Positions 10,453 to 20,109 of a stretch of DNA of 64,000 nucleotides are shown one piece after another. The notes beneath the pieces are model-generated. The model worked only from the letters and a program-made list of their open reading frames with translations, was not told the origin of the DNA and did no database searches. The DNA is from Pseudomonas congelans (lineage in GTDB: Bacteria > Pseudomonadota > Gammaproteobacteria > Pseudomonadales > Pseudomonadaceae), in NCBI RefSeq assembly GCF_900103225.1, contig NZ_FNJH01000002.1, positions 654,345 to 718,344 on the forward strand. The letters are read 5' to 3'. The translations under genes and the position numbers were made by a program. The number at the start of each line of letters is the position of its first letter. Position 1 is the stretch's first letter.

Positions 10453-13299
10453 ATGGACAAGACTTACCAGCCGCACGCCATCGAAACTTCCTGGTACCAG
10501 ACCTGGGAGTCCGAGAACTATTTCGCTCCGCAAGGCGTGGGTGACTCGTACACCATCATGATCCCGCCGCCGAACGTTACCGGCAGCCTGCACATGGGCC
10601 ACGGTTTCAATAACGCGATCATGGATGCCCTGATCCGTTTCCGTCGCATGCAGGGCCGCAATACGCTCTGGCAACCGGGCACCGACCACGCCGGTATCGC
10701 TACGCAGATGCTGGTCGAGCGTCGCCTCGAAGCGCAAGGCGTAAGCCGTCATGAGCTGGGCCGCGAGAAGTTTCTGGACAAGATCTGGGAATGGAAGGCC
10801 GAGTCCGGCGGCAACATCAGCCGTCAGATCCGCCGCCTGGGCTCGTCCGTCGACTGGAGCCGCGAGCGCTTCACCATGGACGACGGCCTGTCCGAAGCGG
10901 TGAAGGAAGCCTTCGTGCGTCTGCATGAAGACGGCCTCATCTACCGTGGCAAGCGCCTGGTCAACTGGGACACCAAGCTGCACACCGCCATTTCCGACCT
11001 CGAAGTGGAGAACCACGACGAGAAAGGCCATCTGTGGAACCTGCGCTATCCGCTGGCCGACGGTGCAAAGACCGCCGAAGGCCTGGACTATCTGATCGTG
11101 GCCACCACCCGCCCGGAGACCATGCTCGGTGATGCCGCCGTTGCGGTGAACCCGCAGGATGAGCGCTACAAGGCGCTGATCGGCAAGTTCGTCGAATTGC
11201 CTCTCGTAGGCCGCCGCATTCCGATCATCGCGGATGATTACTGCGACCCCGAATTCGGTACCGGCTGCGTGAAAATCACGCCGGCCCACGATTTCAACGA
11301 CTATGAAGTCGGCAAACGCCACAACCTGCCGCTGCTGAACATTTTCGACAAGAATGCCAACGTGCTGCCTGCCGCTCAGGTGTTCAACCTCGATGGCACG
11401 CTGAACGAAAGCGTCGACGGCAGCCTGCCCGCCGCCTATGCCGGACTGGACCGCTTCGAAGCGCGCAAGCAGATCGTTGCCGCGTTCGACGCCGCCGGGT
11501 TGCTGGTCAGCGTTGATGATCACGCACTGAAGGTGCCGAAAGGCGACCGTTCCGGCACCATCATCGAGCCGTGGCTGACCGATCAGTGGTACGTCTCCAC
11601 TAAGCCGCTGGCCGAACCTGCGATTGCCGCTGTCGAAGACGGCCGCATCGCGTTTGTGCCCAAGCAGTACGAAAACATGTACTTCTCGTGGATGCGCGAC
11701 ATCCAGGACTGGTGCATCAGCCGTCAGCTCTGGTGGGGCCACCGCATTCCGGCCTGGTACGACGAGTCCGGCAAGGTCTACGTCGGCCGCGACGAAGCCG
11801 AGGTTCGCGCGAAGAACAACCTGGGCCCGGAAATCGCGCTGCAGCAGGACAACGACGTACTGGACACCTGGTTCAGCTCGGGCCTGTGGACCTTCTCCAC
11901 GCTCGGCTGGCCGGAAAAGACCAAGGCACTCGAGACCTTTCACTCTACCGACGTGCTGGTCACCGGCTTCGACATCATTTTCTTCTGGGTCGCCCGGATG
12001 ATCATGCTCACCATGCACCTGGTGAAGAACGAGGACGGTACGCCGCAAGTCCCGTTCAAGACCGTCTATGTGCATGGTCTGGTGCGCGATGGCCAGGGCC
12101 AGAAGATGTCCAAGTCCAAGGGCAACGTGCTGGACCCGCTGGACATCGTCGACGGTATCGACCTCGAAACGCTGGTAGAAAAACGCACCAGTGGCCTGAT
12201 GCAGCCGCAACTGGCGAAAAAGATCGAGAAACAGACCCGCCAGGAATTCGCCGACGGCATCGCCAGCTACGGCACCGATGCCCTGCGTTTTACCTTCTGC
12301 TCGCTGGCGTCGACCGGTCGCGACATCAAGTTCGACATGGGCCGCGTCGAAGGCTACCGCAACTTCTGCAACAAGATCTGGAACGCGGCGCGCTACGTGC
12401 TGGACAAGGGCGAAGACTGCGGCCAGAACGGCGAAGCCGTCGAACTGTCGCTGGCTGATCGCTGGATCATCTCGCAGTTGCAACGCACCGAAGCCGAAGT
12501 GACCCGTCAGCTGGATCAGTTCCGCTTCGACCTCGCAGCTCAGGCGTTGTACGAGTTCATCTGGAACCAGTATTGCGACTGGTATCTGGAACTGTCCAAG
12601 CCGGTACTGTGGGACGAAACGGCGCCGGTCGAGCGTCAGCGCGGCACACGCCGCACGCTGGTCCGCGTTCTGGAAGTCGCGCTGCGTCTTGCGCACCCGT
12701 TCATGCCGTTCATCACCGAAGAAATCTGGCAGCGTCTCGCGCCGCTGGCCGGTGCGCAAGGCAAGACCATCATGCTGCAACCCTGGCCGGTGGCCAATGA
12801 AGCACGCATTGATCAGGCCGCCGAAGACGACATCGAATGGCTCAAGGGCCTGATGCTCGCCGTGCGCAACATCCGTGGCGAGATGAACATCGGCCCGGGC
12901 AAGCCGCTGCAACTGTTCCTCAAGAACGTCAGCGCCGAAGACCAGCGTCGCCTGAGCGAAAACGATTACCTGCTGAAGAAGCTCGCCAAGCTGGAATCGA
13001 TGACCCTACTCACCGAAGGCGCAGAAGCACCGCTGTCCGCCACCGCGCTGGTCGGTGACATGGAAGTGCTGGTGCCGATGGCCGGACTGATCGACAAAGG
13101 CGCAGAACTGGCGCGCCTGGACAAGGAAATCCAGCGCCTGCAAGGCGAAGTGCAACGCGTCGGCGGCAAGCTGTCCAACGCCGCCTTCGTCGACAAGGCA
13201 CCGCCTGAAGTCATCGCCAAGGAACGCGCCAAGCTGACCGAAGCCGAACAGGCACTGGGCAAGCTGGCCGAGCAACACGCACGCATCGCCAGCCTGTAA
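10453..13299 (+). CDS. valS: Valyl-tRNA synthetase
   Basis: Class I aminoacyl-tRNA synthetase of 948 residues. Visible signatures: the HIGH-type motif in [12 protein letters not shown] (about residues 40-51), the editing domain, KMSKS in [10 protein letters not shown], and the C-terminal coiled-coil arm ([15 protein letters not shown]). The open frame extends upstream to 10369, but the ATG at 10453 gives the normal N-terminus [12 protein letters not shown] terminator follows. Confidence 0.97.
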   Translation: MDKTYQPHAIETSWYQTWESENYFAPQGVGDSYTIMIPPPNVTGSLHMGHGFNNAIMDALIRFRRMQGRNTLWQPGTDHAGIATQMLVERRLEAQGVSRHELGREKFLDKIWEWKAESGGNISRQIRRLGSSVDWSRERFTMDDGLSEAVKEAFVRLHEDGLIYRGKRLVNWDTKLHTAISDLEVENHDEKGHLWNLRYPLADGAKTAEGLDYLIVATTRPETMLGDAAVAVNPQDERYKALIGKFVELPLVGRRIPIIADDYCDPEFGTGCVKITPAHDFNDYEVGKRHNLPLLNIFDKNANVLPAAQVFNLDGTLNESVDGSLPAAYAGLDRFEARKQIVAAFDAAGLLVSVDDHALKVPKGDRSGTIIEPWLTDQWYVSTKPLAEPAIAAVEDGRIAFVPKQYENMYFSWMRDIQDWCISRQLWWGHRIPAWYDESGKVYVGRDEAEVRAKNNLGPEIALQQDNDVLDTWFSSGLWTFSTLGWPEKTKALETFHSTDVLVTGFDIIFFWVARMIMLTMHLVKNEDGTPQVPFKTVYVHGLVRDGQGQKMSKSKGNVLDPLDIVDGIDLETLVEKRTSGLMQPQLAKKIEKQTRQEFADGIASYGTDALRFTFCSLASTGRDIKFDMGRVEGYRNFCNKIWNAARYVLDKGEDCGQNGEAVELSLADRWIISQLQRTEAEVTRQLDQFRFDLAAQALYEFIWNQYCDWYLELSKPVLWDETAPVERQRGTRRTLVRVLEVALRLAHPFMPFITEEIWQRLAPLAGAQGKTIMLQPWPVANEARIDQAAEDDIEWLKGLMLAVRNIRGEMNIGPGKPLQLFLKNVSAEDQRRLSENDYLLKKLAKLESMTLLTEGAEAPLSATALVGDMEVLVPMAGLIDKGAELARLDKEIQRLQGEVQRVGGKLSNAAFVDKAPPEVIAKERAKLTEAEQALGKLAEQHARIASL

Positions 13300-13310
13300 G
13301 GTGGCCGGAA

Positions 13311-13341
13311 AAGCCAGCCCGATCATGGGCTGGCTTTTTGT
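13311..13341 (+). terminator. Rho-independent terminator of valS
   Basis: AAGCCAGCCC and GGGCTGGCTT form a perfect 10-bp stem with a six-base loop and a following T-run, 11 bases after the valS stop. Confidence 0.93.
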
Positions 13342-13361
13342 TATCTGAATATCTGTACTGA

Positions 13362-13420
13362 CTTATTCGCGAGCAAGGCGTACTACGCCAAAGGCGACGC
13401 TTCGCTTGCTCGCGAATAAG
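13362..13420. repeat. REP-like palindrome between valS and rlmF
   Basis: Perfect 16-bp inverted repeat, CTTATTCGCGAGCAAG and its complement, around a 27-base centre that itself holds short G/C-rich repeats. This is the look of Pseudomonas REP/BIME elements. It does not resemble the other palindromes in this window, so it would be a different family. Confidence 0.7.
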
Positions 13421-13456
13421 CCAGGCAACTCAACCTCACGGCTGACAATCGAATCC

Positions 13457-14443
13457 ATGACCGATACCCGCAAACCACCGCGCAAGAAGCCTCAGCGGCC
13501 AGGCAAACCTGCTGCGCCGCGTGAAAAGGCCACCTTGCACCCGCGCAATCGGCATCAGGGCCAGTACGACTTTCCGAAGCTGATCCAATCCAGTCCCGAG
13601 CTGGCAGCGTTCGTGATCCTCAACCCCTACGGCAAGGAAAGCATCGACTTCGCCAATCCGCAGGCGGTACGGGTATTCAACCGCGCGCTGCTCAGAGCGT
13701 TCTATGGCATCGCCCATTGGGACATTCCGGCCGATTACCTGTGCCCGCCGATTCCGGGGCGTGCGGACTACCTGCACTTTCTCGCCGACCTGCTGGCCGA
13801 CGACAATGACGGCGTGATACCACGCGGCGCATCCGTCAAGGCGCTGGATATCGGCACCGGCGCCAACTGCATCTATCCCCTGCTGGGGCATAGCGACTAT
13901 GGCTGGCAGTTCGTTGGTTCGGACATCGACAGCACCGCCATCGCTGCAGCGACCACTATTGTGAAAGCCAACGGCCTGAGCAAGGCCATCAGCGTGCGCC
14001 AGCAGGGCAATCGCAAGCAGATCCTGCTCGGACTACTCGACAGCAGCGAACGCTTCCATGTCAGCCTCTGCAACCCGCCCTTCCATGCCTCGCTGGAAGA
14101 AGCGCAGCGTGGCAGCCAGCGCAAATGGCGCGCGCTGGGCAAGGCTGATCCCAAGCGAAAGCTGCCGGTGCTCAATTTCGGCGGCCAGTCGCAGGAGTTG
14201 TGGTGCGAAGGCGGCGAGATCGGCTTCGTGACCCAGCTGATCCAGGAAAGCGCCTTGCTGCCGAGCCAGGTGGCATGGTTCAGCACACTGGTGTCCAAGG
14301 CCTCCAACCTGCCGCCGATCCAGAGCGCGCTGAAAAAAGCCGGCGTACTTGAAGTGAAAATAGTGGAAATGGGTCAGGGCCAGAAGCAAAGCCGCTTTGT
14401 AGCCTGGACGTTTCTCGACAAGGCTCAGCGCGCACAGTTTTGA
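13457..14443 (+). CDS. rlmF: 23S rRNA (adenine(1618)-N6)-methyltransferase
   Basis: SAM-dependent rRNA base methyltransferase of 328 residues. It has a basic N-terminal tail ([13 protein letters not shown]), motif [15 protein letters not shown] near residue 130, and the N6-adenine signature NPPF (LCNPPFHAS) near residue 210. The frame is open from 13406, but the ATG at 13457 gives the expected short basic start [11 protein letters not shown]. Monocistronic by context. Confidence 0.94.
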   Translation: MTDTRKPPRKKPQRPGKPAAPREKATLHPRNRHQGQYDFPKLIQSSPELAAFVILNPYGKESIDFANPQAVRVFNRALLRAFYGIAHWDIPADYLCPPIPGRADYLHFLADLLADDNDGVIPRGASVKALDIGTGANCIYPLLGHSDYGWQFVGSDIDSTAIAAATTIVKANGLSKAISVRQQGNRKQILLGLLDSSERFHVSLCNPPFHASLEEAQRGSQRKWRALGKADPKRKLPVLNFGGQSQELWCEGGEIGFVTQLIQESALLPSQVAWFSTLVSKASNLPPIQSALKKAGVLEVKIVEMGQGQKQSRFVAWTFLDKAQRAQF

Positions 14444-14453
14444 CTGGCATGCT

Positions 14454-14545
14454 CCGGACGCTCGGCGTCCGGACCAGAGTATGCAGTGCGGCCCAGCCAT
14501 GTGACGCAGAGCGTCACGAACGGCATTCCCACGCGTGGCGTGAGG
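14454..14545. repeat. Cluster of REP-type palindromes between rlmF and hupN
   Basis: Three consecutive hairpins: CCGGACGC/GCGTCCGG at 14454-14472, GTGACGC/GCGTCAC at 14501-14517, and an imperfect one around CCCACGC/GCGTGAGG at 14528-14545. The segment lies between convergent genes, the usual place for REP elements. Its GACGCAGAGCGTC core resembles arms of the elements at 16685 and 52225. Confidence 0.7.
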
Positions 14546-14577
14546 AACGATAAACGTCCGCGGAATCAAGCGCCCAC

Positions 14578-14615
14578 AAAAAAGCCGTGCCCGGTTAACC
14601 GGTGCACGGCTTTTT
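14578..14615 (-). terminator. Terminator of hupN, bidirectional
   Basis: AAAAGCCGTGC and GCACGGCTTTT flank a short self-complementary loop (CCGGTTAACCGGT region), with A/T tracts on both sides. It lies 17 bases beyond the hupN stop and can also serve rlmF from the other side. Confidence 0.9.
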
Positions 14616-14631
14616 CACAGCAAGCGGTTGC

Positions 14632-14913
14632 TTACTTGTTGATCGAGTCGGTCAGCACTTTGGCTGGAACGAACTTGATAACTTTCTTGGCAGCGATTTC
14701 GATGGCAGCGCCAGTCGAAGGGTTGCGGCCAGTGCGAGCCGGACGCTCTGCAACTTTCAGTTTGCCGATACCTGGCAAAGTGATTTCCACGCCGTTTTCC
14801 AATTGGTCGGCAACAATTTGGCCCAATTGCTCAAGAGCATTACGCGCGGTGGTTTTTGGCGCGTCGATAGCTTCAGCGATATCGGCGATCAATTGGTCTT
14901 TAGTAAGAGCCAT
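14632..14913 (-). CDS. hupN: HU-family nucleoid DNA-binding protein (HupN type)
   Basis: Histone-like DNA-bending protein of 93 residues. The DNA-binding arm signature PARTGRNPSTGAAI (about residues 57-70) is intact. The N-terminus MALTKDQLIADIAEAI differs from the usual HupA and HupB of Pseudomonas and fits the third paralogue, HupN, known in P. putida. Single gene with its own terminator. The paralogue assignment is from memory of the sequences and is less sure than the family. Confidence 0.88.
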   Translation of the reverse strand: MALTKDQLIADIAEAIDAPKTTARNALEQLGQIVADQLENGVEITLPGIGKLKVAERPARTGRNPSTGAAIEIAAKKVIKFVPAKVLTDSINK

Positions 14914-15306
14914 GGTGGTGTTCCTTCCCTATCAAATTCATTTGGATTGCAGAGCGCAACGTCGGCCCGTGGCCAGGCAACGAACCTGGCCACCCGCTAG
15001 CAGCCACGATTAATCGCGAAAGTGTAGATACTGAAACCGGGCAATGGTTCGACCTACGTGTGCGCTAACTGCATGCTTGACGCGCTAAGTGCGCAAGACC
15101 GCGCAAAACTAGCACAGAGCCGGGCAAATATCCGCCTCTACCTATCCTTTTGGTCAGGTTTTAATACTAATTGCACAAAAAACACCCAGCAAACACTCGC
15201 TGCTGGCGAAAACCAGCCCGCCCGGGGCCATCAGACGCATGCGTGCGTTACACTTGGCGCCTTGCAACGAGCTGCACGCTCTTCACCTTTTTCAGCCGAG
15301 AAGCCC
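14914..15306. promoter_or_regulatory. Divergent intergenic region hupN / ndpA
   Basis: About 390 bases with no recognisable gene. The hupN side carries AAGGAA and an AT-rich patch at 14920-14945. A further AT-rich patch (TTTTAATACTAATTGCAC near 15158-15175) could be a promoter for ndpA. The open frame that extends ndpA upstream to 15058 lacks the composition of the gene itself and is ignored. Confidence 0.4.
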
Positions 15307-16308
15307 ATGCCGATCCGTCACTGCATCGTCCACCTGATCGATAAGAAACCCGACGGTACGCCCGCTGTTCTCCATGCACGCGACTCCGAACTCGCTGAGT
15401 CCCAGGCCATCGAGAACATGCTGGCCGACCTCAACGAAAGCTATAACGCCAAACAGGGCAAGGCCTGGGGCCTGTTCCATCCCGAGTCCGGTGCGCACCC
15501 TTTCAGCGGCTGGCTGAAAGAATACATCGACGGTGGCAGCGACTTCACGGCGTTCTCGCGGGTGGCGGTCGAGCACCTGCAAAAGCTCATGGAAGAATCC
15601 AATCTGTCAGTCGGTGGCCACGTGCTGTTCGCCCACTATCAGCAAGGCATGACCGACTACCTGGCCATCGCCCTGCTGCACCACAGCGAAGGCGTGGCTG
15701 TGAATGCCGAACTGGACGTGACCCCGTCCCGACACCTGGACCTTGGCCAATTGCACCTCGCCGCCCGGATCAATATTTCCGAGTGGCAGAACAACAAGCA
15801 GTCCAAGCAATACATCTCGTTCATCAAGGGCAAGAACGGCAAGAAGGTTTCCGAGTACTTCCGCGACTTCATCGGTTGCCAGGAAGGCGTGGATGGCCCC
15901 GGCGAAACCCGCACCCTGCTCAAGGCGTTCAGTGATTTCGTTGAAAGCGAAGACCTGCCGGAAGAATCGGCCCGCGAGAAAACCAAGACCCTGGTCGATT
16001 ACGCCAGCAGTCAGAGCAAGATGGGCGAACCGATGGGCCTGGAGGAGCTGTCCGAGCTGATCGACGAAGAGCGTCCGCGCGCGTTCTACGATCACATCCG
16101 CAACAAGGATTACGGCCTGTCCCCGGAAATACCGGCGGATAAGCGCACCCTCAATCAGTTCCGCCGCTTCACCGGCCGCGCCGAGGGCCTGTCGATCAGT
16201 TTTGAAGCACATCTGCTGGGCGACAAGATCGAATACGACGAAACTGCCGGTACCCTGATCATCAAAGGGCTGCCGACGCAACTGACCGACCAGTTGAAGC
16301 GACGGTAA
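15307..16308 (+). CDS. ndpA: Nucleoid-associated protein NdpA/YejK
   Basis: 37-kDa nucleoid-associated protein family, 333 residues, of poorly defined role. The start at 15307 gives [14 protein letters not shown], typical of the family, while in-frame starts upstream would add an atypical tail. A serine/acid-rich mid-region and the C-terminal segment [17 protein letters not shown] are as expected. The glutaredoxin gene begins five bases after the stop, so the two are cotranscribed. Confidence 0.93.
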   Translation: MPIRHCIVHLIDKKPDGTPAVLHARDSELAESQAIENMLADLNESYNAKQGKAWGLFHPESGAHPFSGWLKEYIDGGSDFTAFSRVAVEHLQKLMEESNLSVGGHVLFAHYQQGMTDYLAIALLHHSEGVAVNAELDVTPSRHLDLGQLHLAARINISEWQNNKQSKQYISFIKGKNGKKVSEYFRDFIGCQEGVDGPGETRTLLKAFSDFVESEDLPEESAREKTKTLVDYASSQSKMGEPMGLEELSELIDEERPRAFYDHIRNKDYGLSPEIPADKRTLNQFRRFTGRAEGLSISFEAHLLGDKIEYDETAGTLIIKGLPTQLTDQLKRR

Positions 16309-16313
16309 CCGAC

Positions 16314-16664
16314 ATGCTGCTGCGCACCCTGAAGAAATTTGCCCTGATCATGCTGGTGGTCGTGATTTACCAGAACTGGGGCAGGATCGAGAATTTCGTC
16401 AACCCGCCGCCGGCAGACGTCGCGCAGAGCTACAGCCAGGCAAAAGTGGTGATGTACGCCACCGACTGGTGCGGCTACTGCAAGCAGACCCGGCGTTTTC
16501 TGGACAGCAAGGGGATCGCGTATCAGGAGTTCGACATCGAGAAGTCGGAAGAAGGCCGCAAGGCGTATGAAGCGCTGGGCGGGAGAGGCATCCCGTTGAT
16601 CGACGTCAACGGCACACTGATCCGGGGCTTTGACCCGGATCAGATACTGGCGGCGTTGAAGTAG
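16314..16664 (+). CDS. Membrane-anchored glutaredoxin-like protein
   Basis: Thiol-disulfide oxidoreductase of the glutaredoxin fold, 116 residues. One N-terminal hydrophobic helix (about residues 9-20, LIMLVVVIYQNW) precedes the redox domain. The active site is WCGYC (about 52-56) and the cis-Pro loop is GIPLID. A membrane-tethered glutaredoxin is unusual; the positively charged first residues favour an N-in topology, which would place the domain in the periplasm. It is coupled to ndpA with a five-base gap. Confidence 0.88.
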   Translation: MLLRTLKKFALIMLVVVIYQNWGRIENFVNPPPADVAQSYSQAKVVMYATDWCGYCKQTRRFLDSKGIAYQEFDIEKSEEGRKAYEALGGRGIPLIDVNGTLIRGFDPDQILAALK

Positions 16665-16675
16665 CTCAACCTGAC

Positions 16676-16718
16676 TATCGTGCCGATGCTCCGCGTCCCC
16701 TTGGCGACGCAGAGCATC
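16676..16718. repeat. REP-type palindrome between convergent genes
   Basis: GATGCTCCGCGTC (16685-16697) and GACGCAGAGCATC (16706-16718) pair with one mismatch. The left flank CTATCGTGCCGATGCTCCGC also occurs at 52222-52241 with a single base change, so this is a dispersed repeat. It may also act as the transcription barrier between the flanking convergent genes. Confidence 0.8.
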
Positions 16719-16726
16719 GTTGAAAC

Positions 16727-17659
16727 TCAGCGTTTCTCGATCCGATAGCCCATTCTCGGGAAGTGCACATGCACGACACCCGCACGCGCGTCCTCGCGGC
16801 GCAGGATCAGTTCTTCGCGGCCGGTAAATACCAGCTCGCCCTCAACCGCTTCGACGCCATAGTCGACCGCAGAAACCGCAACCTGGTCACCTGCCTTGAA
16901 GCCGTTTGGATCAACCAGAGTTTCCTCGGGCAACGGCGCAGGCGTGGCGTTTCTGGCGATCTCGATGGCATCTGCCGAGCTCAGGTCGCTGAACGTGCCA
17001 TGACCAAACCCCAGAACGCGATCAAGCCAGGCCCTGACAGTCGGATAATCATCGACAAAGGGCGCGGTGACCGGCGTCTGCTTGAGAAACCACAATGTAT
17101 GGGCGACCGAGAAATCGGCAATCGACGCTACGCCGAACAGGAAGTCGCCGCCGTGCGAGAGTTGCAGCTCCAGGCGCGACATCAGGGTGGGCCATTGGTG
17201 TTTGACCTGTTCCACGGGCGGCCGCGACGCAGTGCCACCGTTGAACAGCGTCGAACGATCGGCCACGAACGCCTTGGCGGCGTCGGGCGGCACCTTGGCG
17301 AAGCGCACAGCCATTGATTCAGGCTGAAACACCAGACTCACGGCATGCATGAACAACACCGAATCGGCCCAGGCGGCGAGGCCGGCAACGCTGAACTCCT
17401 GCCCTTTCGGGTAAAAGGCAGGCGAAGCTTTTTCCTGCTCCAGACGCCGCGCCATCAGCGCAGTGTCACAGTAGATGTCTGCACCGGCCTGCAGTACCGG
17501 GGTTCTGCGGTAGCCGCCCGTCAAGGCGGTCAGGTCAGGCTTGGGCATGATCGAAGGGATAGTCACCGAACGCCATGTGAGGCCTTTGAAACCCAGCATC
17601 AGACGGGCTTTTTCGGCGAACAGCGACGTGGGGTAGTGGTGAAGGATCAACTCGGACAT
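16727..17659 (-). CDS. Glutathione S-transferase family protein with C-terminal extension
   Basis: N-terminal thioredoxin-like GST domain (ELILHHYPTSLFAEKARLML, with the Ser/Tyr active-site region) followed by an all-helical GST domain to about residue 225. Total length is 310 residues, some 80 to 90 more than a standard GST. The extra tail (about 235-310) is rich in beta-forming, charged segments (GELVFTGREELILRRED) and looks like a small separate domain. The start at 17659 (MSELILHHY) is chosen over an upstream one at 17689. Substrate unknown. Confidence 0.85.
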   Translation of the reverse strand: MSELILHHYPTSLFAEKARLMLGFKGLTWRSVTIPSIMPKPDLTALTGGYRRTPVLQAGADIYCDTALMARRLEQEKASPAFYPKGQEFSVAGLAAWADSVLFMHAVSLVFQPESMAVRFAKVPPDAAKAFVADRSTLFNGGTASRPPVEQVKHQWPTLMSRLELQLSHGGDFLFGVASIADFSVAHTLWFLKQTPVTAPFVDDYPTVRAWLDRVLGFGHGTFSDLSSADAIEIARNATPAPLPEETLVDPNGFKAGDQVAVSAVDYGVEAVEGELVFTGREELILRREDARAGVVHVHFPRMGYRIEKR

Positions 17660-17723
17660 GTTCAGCCTCTGTGCACGTGGGAAAAACACAGCTTAACCCG
17701 CAGCACACTGCCCGCCCACGACC

Positions 17724-18065
17724 TCAAACTGATGGGACGACATCACGCGCATGGATAGAGGACTCTATGTAGCTGGCAGCCAACGCCTCTTTCGCGCTTT
17801 TTCTGAGCTTCTTGATCAACCGCTCATGGCGCAACGCCTCGCCCTTGCTGGGCCATTGTTCAACGTAGACCAGTGCCATCGCCGGGCTCGAAGAGAAAAA
17901 GCGCGCGCCCTTGCCGCTCTGGTGCGCTGCGAACCGCCGCTGCGGGTCATCACTGATGCCACAGTACAGCGAGCCGTTGGCAGCGCGCACCAGATAGACA
18001 AACCAGGGTTTGCCGAGCGCCTGTTCGGCAGTCGACGCAGTCGAAGTGCTGGCAACCTCAGGCAC
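17724..18065 (-). CDS. GIY-YIG nuclease superfamily protein (UPF0213 type)
   Basis: Small protein of 113 residues with a single GIY-YIG domain: [17 protein letters not shown] (about residues 22-38) gives the VYLV...YCGI form of the two signature strands, followed by R at the expected helix (DPQRRFAAH). The YhbQ/UPF0213 group is thought to act on DNA; the role here is unproven. The start is a GTG at 18065 that overlaps the preceding gene by eight bases, with a weak ribosome site, so expression probably relies on coupling. Confidence 0.85.
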   Translation of the reverse strand: MPEVASTSTASTAEQALGKPWFVYLVRAANGSLYCGISDDPQRRFAAHQSGKGARFFSSSPAMALVYVEQWPSKGEALRHERLIKKLRKSAKEALAASYIESSIHARDVVPSV

Positions 18066-18549
18066 GGCGGCTCTCTGAAAAGGTTTTCAGACCCTTGAGC
18101 GCCTGAGCCCTGACGGCATTGCGCACCAGTGGCGTCCAGCCAAGCAACAGGCCCTTCAGACCCAGTGCCTGACGCGACCAGCGCCACATATCGAAATGAT
18201 CACGATGCTCGCAGATCTTGCCATCGCGGAACACGAAGCGGGCCTGAATATCGTTCACCACTGTGCGCCCGGTCTGACTGAACAGATACGTCGCCACCCA
18301 GTGCGCACTGCCAGTCTGGTCATCGGCTCGCACCTGATCGAAGACCACCGAGAAATTCTTCGCCCGGGAAGTCAGCATGCGCCACATGTCGCCGACCTGA
18401 GCGCCGCGCAATTCACCAAAGGCAGGGTCGCTGAACAGCACGTCATCGGTATAGCAGGCAGTCATCGCCTCGGCATCCAGCTGCGCGAATGCCTCGTAAA
18501 ACCGGGTGATCAGTGCGCTGTTGGCCTGACTTTGTTCTTCGTAGTTCAT
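18058..18549 (-). CDS. NTF2-like / SnoaL-type protein
   Basis: 163 residues with the SnoaL-like cone fold pattern: N-terminal helix ([20 protein letters not shown]), then strands with [11 protein letters not shown] and the C-terminal [20 protein letters not shown]. Such proteins are small-molecule isomerases, hydrolases or binding proteins; no specific substrate can be read. It is followed by the overlapping GIY-YIG gene. An AAGGGA site sits upstream of the ATG. Confidence 0.85.
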   Translation of the reverse strand: MNYEEQSQANSALITRFYEAFAQLDAEAMTACYTDDVLFSDPAFGELRGAQVGDMWRMLTSRAKNFSVVFDQVRADDQTGSAHWVATYLFSQTGRTVVNDIQARFVFRDGKICEHRDHFDMWRWSRQALGLKGLLLGWTPLVRNAVRAQALKGLKTFSESRRA

Positions 18550-18624
18550 GCGTGCACATCCCTTGGCGAATTATCCGTGCACGATAAGCGGCGCCGCGGA
18601 AAATGGCGAGGGGTTGATGGCGCA

Positions 18625-19080
18625 TCAGCCATCACTTTGCCTGTCGAGATAACGATTTCGCGCGGCACTGAAGGCCTCAGAGTTTTTAATGACCCAAGTC
18701 CACAGTGGAATCATTTGTACCAGCAGCCCCATGCCCAGGTCGGTCAACGAATACTCCACCCTGAGCGGCTTCTCGCGGTAGTCGTGGCGGGTGATCAGCC
18801 CGTCCTGCTCGAGCTGGCGCAAGGTATGGGTGAGCATACGCTGGGTCACACCATGCAGCCTTCGGCGCAATTCGGCATGGCGCAGAGGGCTGCTGACGCC
18901 GAGGGCATGTACCACGCCCAATGACCAGCGGTTACCGGCGTGGCCGAGAATGTCGCGCTTGAGACCATCCTCATCATCGCTGAGCGCAGCACAGGCCGCT
19001 TCGGAGCGTCTGACCACTTCCTGCGCGTCCAGCCCGCCCGGTATCACCGATGTGCCTACTTTTTGTCTGTCGACAGGCAT
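18625..19080 (-). CDS. HxlR-family transcriptional regulator
   Basis: Winged-helix regulator of the MarR-like HxlR family, 151 residues from the ATG at 19080. The core is HAGNRWSLGVVHAL, then LRRRLHGVTQRMLTHTLRQL as recognition helix region, then DGLITRHDYREKPLRVEYSLT as the wing. HxlR proteins often sense electrophiles or redox state and control the divergent neighbour. Only 48 bases separate it from the divergently transcribed NmrA-type reductase, so that gene is its likely target. Confidence 0.9.
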   Translation of the reverse strand: MPVDRQKVGTSVIPGGLDAQEVVRRSEAACAALSDDEDGLKRDILGHAGNRWSLGVVHALGVSSPLRHAELRRRLHGVTQRMLTHTLRQLEQDGLITRHDYREKPLRVEYSLTDLGMGLLVQMIPLWTWVIKNSEAFSAARNRYLDRQSDG

Positions 19081-19128
19081 GCCAGCATCTCTCCCGCCTG
19101 AATTGAAAGGCCGTCCAAAGAGGTCACC

Positions 19129-20067
19129 ATGCAAGCCGATAACGCAAACGTCAAACAACGCATTCTGGTAATAGGCGCAGGAGAACTTGGGCTCGCCGTG
19201 CTGCGAGGGCTGGTCGAGAAAGCCGGAGCACATGACTTGAGCATTGCCGTGCTGCTACGCCAGAGGAGCTTGAGTACTCAAGCGCCTGCCAAGCGTGTGG
19301 AAATCGAAGAGATCCGCGCGCTGAACATTGCCATCGAAACCGCCGATCTGGCCGATGCCACCGTGGACGAACTTGCCACTGTCATGAAGCGCTACGACAC
19401 AGTAATCAGTTGTGCAGGTTTTGCCGCTGGCCGGGGCACTCAACGCAAACTGACCGATGCAGCGCTCAAGGCCGGCATAAAACGCTACCTGCCCTGGCAG
19501 TTCGGCGTTGACTACGACCTCATCGGCCGGGGCAGCCCTCAGGATCTGTTCGACGAGCAGCTCGATGTGCGAGAAAAGCTGCGCGCCCAGCAGCACACCG
19601 AATGGGTGATCGTTTCAACCGGTATGTTTACAAGCTTCCTGTTCGAACCCGCGTTCGGTGTCGTCGATCTGCAAAGCGGGCGGATCAATGCGCTGGGCAG
19701 CCTCGATACTGCCGTGACAGTCACGACCGCAGAGGACATTGGCAGGCTGACTGCGGCCATTGTGATGCACGAGCCGCGCATCGTGAATCAGGTGGTGTAC
19801 ACCGCTGGCGACACATTGACCTACGCCGGGCTTGCCAACCTTGTGGAGCGTGTCACAGGGCGCGATATCGAGCGGCACGTATGGAGTGTTGCGCAGTTGC
19901 AGGCCGAACTGACGGATATGCCGGATGACAATCTGCGCAAATACCGGACCGTCTTTGCCATGGGCCGAGGCGTGGCATGGGACGTCGCCGGTACCTACAA
20001 CGCGCAATCAGGGCTGAGCGTCACCAGTGCCGAACAATGGGCACTGGCCAATCTGACTCAGGCTTGA
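19129..20067 (+). CDS. NmrA-like NAD(P)-binding protein / aromatic alcohol reductase type
   Basis: Atypical short-chain dehydrogenase of 312 residues. The Rossmann loop is ILVIGAGELGLAVLRGL (about residues 12-28), and YLPWQFGVDYD is typical of the isoflavone-reductase/NmrA branch. The substrate is not evident. It is divergent from the HxlR regulator gene, a pairing common for inducible reductases of quinones or aldehydes. An AAGAGG site precedes the ATG. Confidence 0.87.
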   Translation: MQADNANVKQRILVIGAGELGLAVLRGLVEKAGAHDLSIAVLLRQRSLSTQAPAKRVEIEEIRALNIAIETADLADATVDELATVMKRYDTVISCAGFAAGRGTQRKLTDAALKAGIKRYLPWQFGVDYDLIGRGSPQDLFDEQLDVREKLRAQQHTEWVIVSTGMFTSFLFEPAFGVVDLQSGRINALGSLDTAVTVTTAEDIGRLTAAIVMHEPRIVNQVVYTAGDTLTYAGLANLVERVTGRDIERHVWSVAQLQAELTDMPDDNLRKYRTVFAMGRGVAWDVAGTYNAQSGLSVTSAEQWALANLTQA

Positions 20068-20109
20068 AGCAACTCAAGCCCGGGCCGAACGATCGACAAT
20101 CATCGAAAA

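Noticed and set aside
10381..12912. 843-codon open frame antisense to valS
   Set aside because: Same composition effect opposite a certain gene; no recognisable domain.
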